From Actinomycetospora lemnae (GTDB lineage Bacteria; Actinomycetota; Actinomycetes; Mycobacteriales; Pseudonocardiaceae), in contig NZ_JAQZAO010000004.1 in NCBI RefSeq assembly GCF_028737315.1, forward strand, positions 124,001 through 188,000: DNA of 64,000 nt. The letters run 5' to 3'. Within the stretch, counting starts at the first letter, position 1. Each line of letters opens with the position of its first letter. This document shows positions 60,724-64,000 of this stretch, in pieces. The translations under genes were made by a program, and so were the position numbers. The notes beneath the pieces are model-generated. The model saw nothing but the letters and a program-made list of their open reading frames with translations. It did no database searches and was not told the DNA's origin.

Positions 60724-61719
60724 TCAGCCGGCGGCGGCCCGGATCGCGTCGGCGTCGGCCGCGAGGGTCTGGACGATGTCGGCGGCCGGACGGATGTCGG
60801 AGATCAGCGAGCAGGATTCGCCGGCGTAGAGCACCGACGAGTCGAGATCGCCCTCGAAGCCCTCCATCGGCATGAAGATGCCGTAGCGCGGGAGCTCGAT
60901 GGTCTGCCCGCCGACGGGCATCTTGCCCGTGATCTCGCCTTCGCCGGCCCGTTCGCCGCTGGGGGGCGACCCGGCCGCCTCCCACTCGTCGACGATCCGG
61001 TTCCGCAGTACCCGATGGGCCGCGTCGGGCCACCCGAGATCGAAGAGCTTCGTGTAGTAGGTGTCGGCGGCGGTGGCCGCGACGACCCTGTCCTTGTACG
61101 CCGCGCGCGACTCGTCGCTGCACACGAACCGCGTCCCCAGCGACACCGCCTGGGCGCCGAGCGCCAGGGCGGCGGCGAGCCCGCGGCCGTCCGCGACGCC
61201 TCCCGCCGCCACCACGGGCAGGGGCGACACGGCGTCCACGGTGGCGGGCAGGACGACCGACAGCGACTCGACGCCGCGAACGTGCCCGCCCGCTTCCACC
61301 CCCTGGATCATGACCGCGTCCACCCCGGCGTCGGCGGCGGCCTTCGCCTCCTCGGCCGACCCGACCTGGGACACGACCCGTGTCCCGACCGCGTGCGCCC
61401 GCTCGACGTAGGGACCCGGGTCTCCCCAGAAGAGGACGAGGACCGGGACCCGCTCCTCGAGGCAGGCCTCGACGGGCGCGTCGTCCTCGAGCAGCGGGAG
61501 GATGAGGTTGACGCCGAAGGGGCGGTCGGTGAGCTCGCGCGTCTCGCGGACCTGCTCGCGGAGCACCGGCTCGGGCAGCCCGCCCATGCCGAGGACACCG
61601 AGGCCGCCGGCGTTCGAGACCGCGGCAGCGAGGGCCGGACCCGCGAGACCTCCTCCCATCCCCGCGTTCCAGATCGGGAGATCGACTCCGAGGGTGCGAC
61701 AGAGGTTCGTGGTGAGCAT
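60724..61719 (-). CDS. Nitronate monooxygenase-family flavoprotein
   Basis: 331 residues. FMN TIM-barrel: LGVDLPIWNAGMGGGLAGPA, SNAGGLGVLGMGGLP, FGVNLILPL, MIQGVEAGGHVRGVESLSVV (with the class His), VAAGGVADGRGLAAALALGA and SLGTRFVCSDES. Oxidises alkyl nitronates or acts as an enoyl-ACP reductase-like 2-nitropropane dioxygenase; substrate not determinable. Start at MLTTNLCRTLG. Single gene. Confidence 0.9.
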   Translation of the reverse strand: MLTTNLCRTLGVDLPIWNAGMGGGLAGPALAAAVSNAGGLGVLGMGGLPEPVLREQVRETRELTDRPFGVNLILPLLEDDAPVEACLEERVPVLVLFWGDPGPYVERAHAVGTRVVSQVGSAEEAKAAADAGVDAVMIQGVEAGGHVRGVESLSVVLPATVDAVSPLPVVAAGGVADGRGLAAALALGAQAVSLGTRFVCSDESRAAYKDRVVAATAADTYYTKLFDLGWPDAAHRVLRNRIVDEWEAAGSPPSGERAGEGEITGKMPVGGQTIELPRYGIFMPMEGFEGDLDSSVLYAGESCSLISDIRPAADIVQTLAADADAIRAAAG

Positions 61720-61872
61720 CGGTGCTCCAACGCGCGTCCGAGAGGTAGGCCCTGTGCGAGGACTGTCGCGCCGGGCCGGCCGGTCGTCAACGGCGGTGGT
61801 CGTGAGGCGCGACGGACGCGCCGCGGCGCTCACCGGCGAGCGATGTCGCCCGCCGATGAGCGCCGCGAGGTC

Positions 61873-62337
61873 TCAGATGGGCAGCGCGCTCATGGCCGGT
61901 TCGCCGGCCTCGGTGTCGTCGGTGCCCGCGTCGGTGGTCTCGTCGGTGGTCTCGTCGGTGGTCTCGTCGGTGGTCTCGTCGGTGGTCTCGTCGGACTCCT
62001 CACCGTCGGTGGGGGTCGCGCCCGGGACCTCGGGCGAGTCGGAGCCGGCGATGTCGATGTCGGCGGTGTTGCCGCTGAGGTTGCCGTTCAGGATGTCGTT
62101 GCAGACGACGTTGCCGAGGTTCGCGCCGCCCACCGGTGCCTGGGCGAGCAGGTTCCCGGCGAGGGCGTCGCCACCGATGCCACCGTTGGCCTCGGCGTCG
62201 CCACCGGTGACGTTGCACGACGATCCGGCGTCACCGTGGTGCCGGTCGTGGCCGGACTCGTGGGCCGAGGCCAGCGGCGCCGCCGCGGCCAGGCCGGCGG
62301 CCACCCCGATGGTCACGGCACCGAACTTCTTGAGCAT
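61873..62337 (-). CDS. Secreted protein with Gly/Asn-rich core and DETT repeats
   Basis: 154 residues. Signal peptide (1-25, FGAVTIGVAAGLAAAAPLAS). The core has two cysteines (SSCNVTGGDAEANGG and LGNVVCNDILNGNLSGN) and alternates Gly/Asn/Ala like surface amyloid-type or rodlin/chaplin-like proteins; this similarity is only general. The C-terminal part is five TTDE units then acidic sequence. Likely a cell-surface or aerial-structure protein. ATG start with GAGGAG. Confidence 0.7.
   Translation of the reverse strand: MLKKFGAVTIGVAAGLAAAAPLASAHESGHDRHHGDAGSSCNVTGGDAEANGGIGGDALAGNLLAQAPVGGANLGNVVCNDILNGNLSGNTADIDIAGSDSPEVPGATPTDGEESDETTDETTDETTDETTDETTDAGTDDTEAGEPAMSALPI
61931..61990. repeat. 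Five perfect 12-bp tandem repeats
   Basis: TCGGTGGTCTCG five times in a row, encoding (minus strand) ETTD units of the secreted protein. Perfect identity implies recent expansion. Confidence 0.95.
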
Positions 62338-62741
62338 GTCTCTCCTCGTTCACACATGCGGACATGAGGTCGAGACGAAGAGCCCGCTCGCCGTCGGCGA
62401 GCACGAACAGTGAACCCCCCGTCACGCCACCACGGGCGAGGCGACCAACCACGTGCCGTGGCGTGATCGCTCCGTGCGGTGACGCAGGGGGCCCAACGAA
62501 ACTTCCGTGGCTCGGTCACGGCGGGATAACGACAAGGTCACGGAACGGACAGACCGTCGGCGCTCGGGCTGACGCAGCGTCTCGTCGGCCCGAGCCGGGA
62601 CGGCCCGCGATCACTCGATCCAGGGACGAGGTCGGCACCGCGACCTGACGTCGTGCGATGTTTCGACCGGGGTGCGAGCTCCAGCGGTACCCACTCCGGG
62701 TGAAGCGCGTCCCGCGACTGATCCCCCCCCCGGGTCGGGCC
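62338..62741. other. Intergenic region, no gene recognised
   Basis: 404 bp upstream of the secreted-protein gene. No coding frame with family features and no recognised riboswitch; it probably carries the promoter of that gene. Confidence 0.5.
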
Positions 62742-63278
62742 TCAGGCCGTCGCCCACTCCGACACGGTCGTGAGGGCCTGCCTGTCCGCCGGGCCGATGC
62801 CGGGCTCGGCGGCGGCCTTGTCCACGGCGGCCCGGCGCTCCTCCGGGTCGGGGGACGTCAGCGCGTGGACGTGGTCGACCAGCGTCCAGAGGTAGCCCTT
62901 GGGGTCGCGCCGGCCGCCGGGCTTGCGGCCCAGCGCGGCGCGCAGCGTCCTGACGGAGGGCTTCTCGGCGTCGGGGAGGTACTGCGCGTCGACGCCCCGC
63001 AGGAGCCGGTCCAGGTCCGACTCGGCCAGGAGTCCGTCCTGGGCGAGCGCGGCGAGGGACGCGAGGACCCGGGCGCGGCTGCCGCCGGCGGCGTCGTCGT
63101 CGACCATCGCGCACCAGGTCACGGCCGTTCCGACGGTGCTCGCGGTCTCCGCGTCGAGGGTGCCCTCCCGCCACCACTCGCCGAGCGTGCCGGCCCAGGG
63201 GCGGCGGTCATGGCGGTCGTCCGAGGACAGCGCGTGGAGGAGCTGGCGGAGTCGCTCGGGATCAGGTGTCGCTGGCAT
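62742..63278 (-). CDS. Hypothetical protein, helical
   Basis: 178 residues, no signal or membrane segment. RLRQLLHALSSDDRHDRRPW, AGTLGEWWREGTLDAETAST and LLAESDLDRLLRGVDAQYLP suggest a helical repeat protein. GYLWTLVDHVHALTSPDPEE is a further ordered part. No family recognised. Start at MPATPDPERL. Confidence 0.65.
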   Translation of the reverse strand: MPATPDPERLRQLLHALSSDDRHDRRPWAGTLGEWWREGTLDAETASTVGTAVTWCAMVDDDAAGGSRARVLASLAALAQDGLLAESDLDRLLRGVDAQYLPDAEKPSVRTLRAALGRKPGGRRDPKGYLWTLVDHVHALTSPDPEERRAAVDKAAAEPGIGPADRQALTTVSEWATA

Positions 63279-63400
63279 CGCGGTGATCCTGACAGCGGAT
63301 CCCCGGCGCAGGAAGCCTCCGACCCGACGAGCCGCAGCGACGCCAGGGCCCGTCCCGTCGCCGCGCGTGACCTGGATCACAGAGCAGGAGGGAGTCGACG

Positions 63401-63652
63401 ATGACGAGCGCCCGGGCACACGTCCGCACCGAGCCCGACGACGAGGTGCCGCCGACGCCGCGACAGCAGGTGCCGCGTGTGGCCCAGCGGGAGGTCCCGG
63501 AGCTCCCCGAGGACGAGCTGCCGTCCGTGCCCGACGACGAGACGGTCGAGCCGTCGGAGCCCGCGCTGCCCCCGGTCGACGCCCCGCACCGGCAGGACAC
63601 CGAGGACGAGCCGGCCGCCCCTCCTACCGCTCGGTCGACGCCGCGTAGGTGA
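63401..63652 (+). CDS. Pro/Glu-rich small disordered protein
   Basis: 83 residues: TEPDDEVPPTPRQQVPRVAQ and REVPELPEDELPSVPDDETV, rich in Pro, Glu and Asp. ATG with GGAGGGAG 7 nt upstream, a good ribosome site. The last 29 bp overlap the 3' end of the convergent reductase gene. No family known. Confidence 0.5.
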   Translation: MTSARAHVRTEPDDEVPPTPRQQVPRVAQREVPELPEDELPSVPDDETVEPSEPALPPVDAPHRQDTEDEPAAPPTARSTPRR

Positions 63653-64000
63653 GGATCACGACGCCGTCGTCGAGCGCTGTCGTGTCGGTGAGCGCGAAGC
63701 GCCCCGACGACCCGGGCCGGTGGAGCAGGTCGCTGCTCGAGCCCGTGCCGACGAGGAACGGGTGCACCCACAGGCGCAGCTCGTCGAGCAGGCCCCGAGC
63801 CATGAGGCCGTGGGCCAGGGGGCCGAAGCCGTACTGGACGATGTCGCCGCCGGGCTGCTCCTTGAGCTCGCGCACGGTGTCGAACGGGTCGCGGTCGATG
63901 ACGGTGGTGTTCGCCCACTGCGGGTCGGCCAGCGTCGTCGAGACGACGTACTTGGCGAGCGCGTTCATGCGGTCGCTCGCGGGGTCGCCCACGCGGGCCG
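63624..64000 (-). CDS. RibD C-terminal / dihydrofolate-reductase-like protein (5' truncated)
   Basis: About 124 residues visible; the N-terminus lies beyond the right edge. RMNALAKYVVSTTLADPQWA, then ELKEQPGGDIVQYGFGPLAH and GLLDELRLWVHPFLVGTG match the RibD_C family of small NADPH reductases related to riboflavin-pathway reductases and DHFR. The frame is open to base 64000 without a required start. Substrate unknown. Confidence 0.9.
   Translation of the reverse strand, partial: ARVGDPASDRMNALAKYVVSTTLADPQWANTTVIDRDPFDTVRELKEQPGGDIVQYGFGPLAHGLMARGLLDELRLWVHPFLVGTGSSSDLLHRPGSSGRFALTDTTALDDGVVILTYAASTER

Overview
The window is very GC-rich (about 70-75% by eye), uses GTG starts freely, and packs genes into operons joined by 4-bp ATGA/GTGA overlaps. 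Gene content (mycothiol synthesis gene mshD, GlnR, RsiG-type anti-sigma factor, resuscitation-promoting factor, DUF3073, LysX) and the order purL-purF-purM-DUF3073-nitrobindin-DUF1416-sulfurtransferase-thioredoxin-glnR-mshD-pst/phoU-LCP-dus point to an actinobacterium. From memory that order matches Mycobacterium tuberculosis Rv0803 to Rv0823c. A mycelial member of the Pseudonocardiaceae (Pseudonocardia or Actinomycetospora type) is my best guess; the genus cannot be proven from this sequence.

Bases 1-16,600 carry the late purine genes (3' part of purL, then purF and purM) mixed with a sterol-carrier-like protein, a methyltransferase, a PAS-GGDEF-EAL c-di-GMP enzyme, DUF3073, an RsiG-type c-di-GMP-binding anti-sigma factor, and an operon of a Fur-family regulator, YgfZ and a PLP-dependent lyase. 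Bases 16,400-20,300 hold the oxoprolinase subunits pxpB and pxpC, a 39-residue membrane protein coupled to nitrobindin, and a sulfurtransferase-DUF1416 operon headed by a cysteine-containing leader peptide. Bases 20,300-27,800 form a nitrogen/phosphate block: a thioredoxin-like protein, glnR, mshD, pstSCAB, and convergent phoU. PHO-box-like direct repeats lie upstream of both pstS and phoU. Bases 27,800-36,600 hold an LCP cell-wall ligase, a diguanylate cyclase, dusB, a metallo-beta-lactamase/Rieske fusion, a HhH-PHP protein and an ArsR-SRPBCC fusion regulator.

Bases 36,600-43,300 are accessory and scarred. There is a structured intergenic region led by a mini-ORF with an exceptionally long Shine-Dalgarno sequence, then a repeat-bearing hypothetical gene and tRNA-Lys(TTT). 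A 41-bp copy of the tRNA 3' half lies 1.7 kb downstream, so the interval looks like a small tRNA-targeted insertion. Broken transposases, a deleted LLM oxidoreductase and other gene remnants follow. From 43,300 on the genes are mostly intact: lysX, an Hsp70-like ATPase fused to a membrane segment and an extracellular domain, a frameshifted acyl-CoA synthetase divergent from a TetR regulator, small enzymes, a PPi-type phosphofructokinase, a beta-lactamase-like protein, Rpf, LiaF-like and ankyrin proteins, nitronate monooxygenase, and a truncated RibD-like reductase at the right edge.

The most notable threads are c-di-GMP signalling (one bifunctional enzyme, one cyclase and the RsiG-type sensor within about 30 kb), recurring leaderless promoters (TANNNT followed 6-8 nt later by the start codon), and the structured leader at 36.7-36.95 kb.
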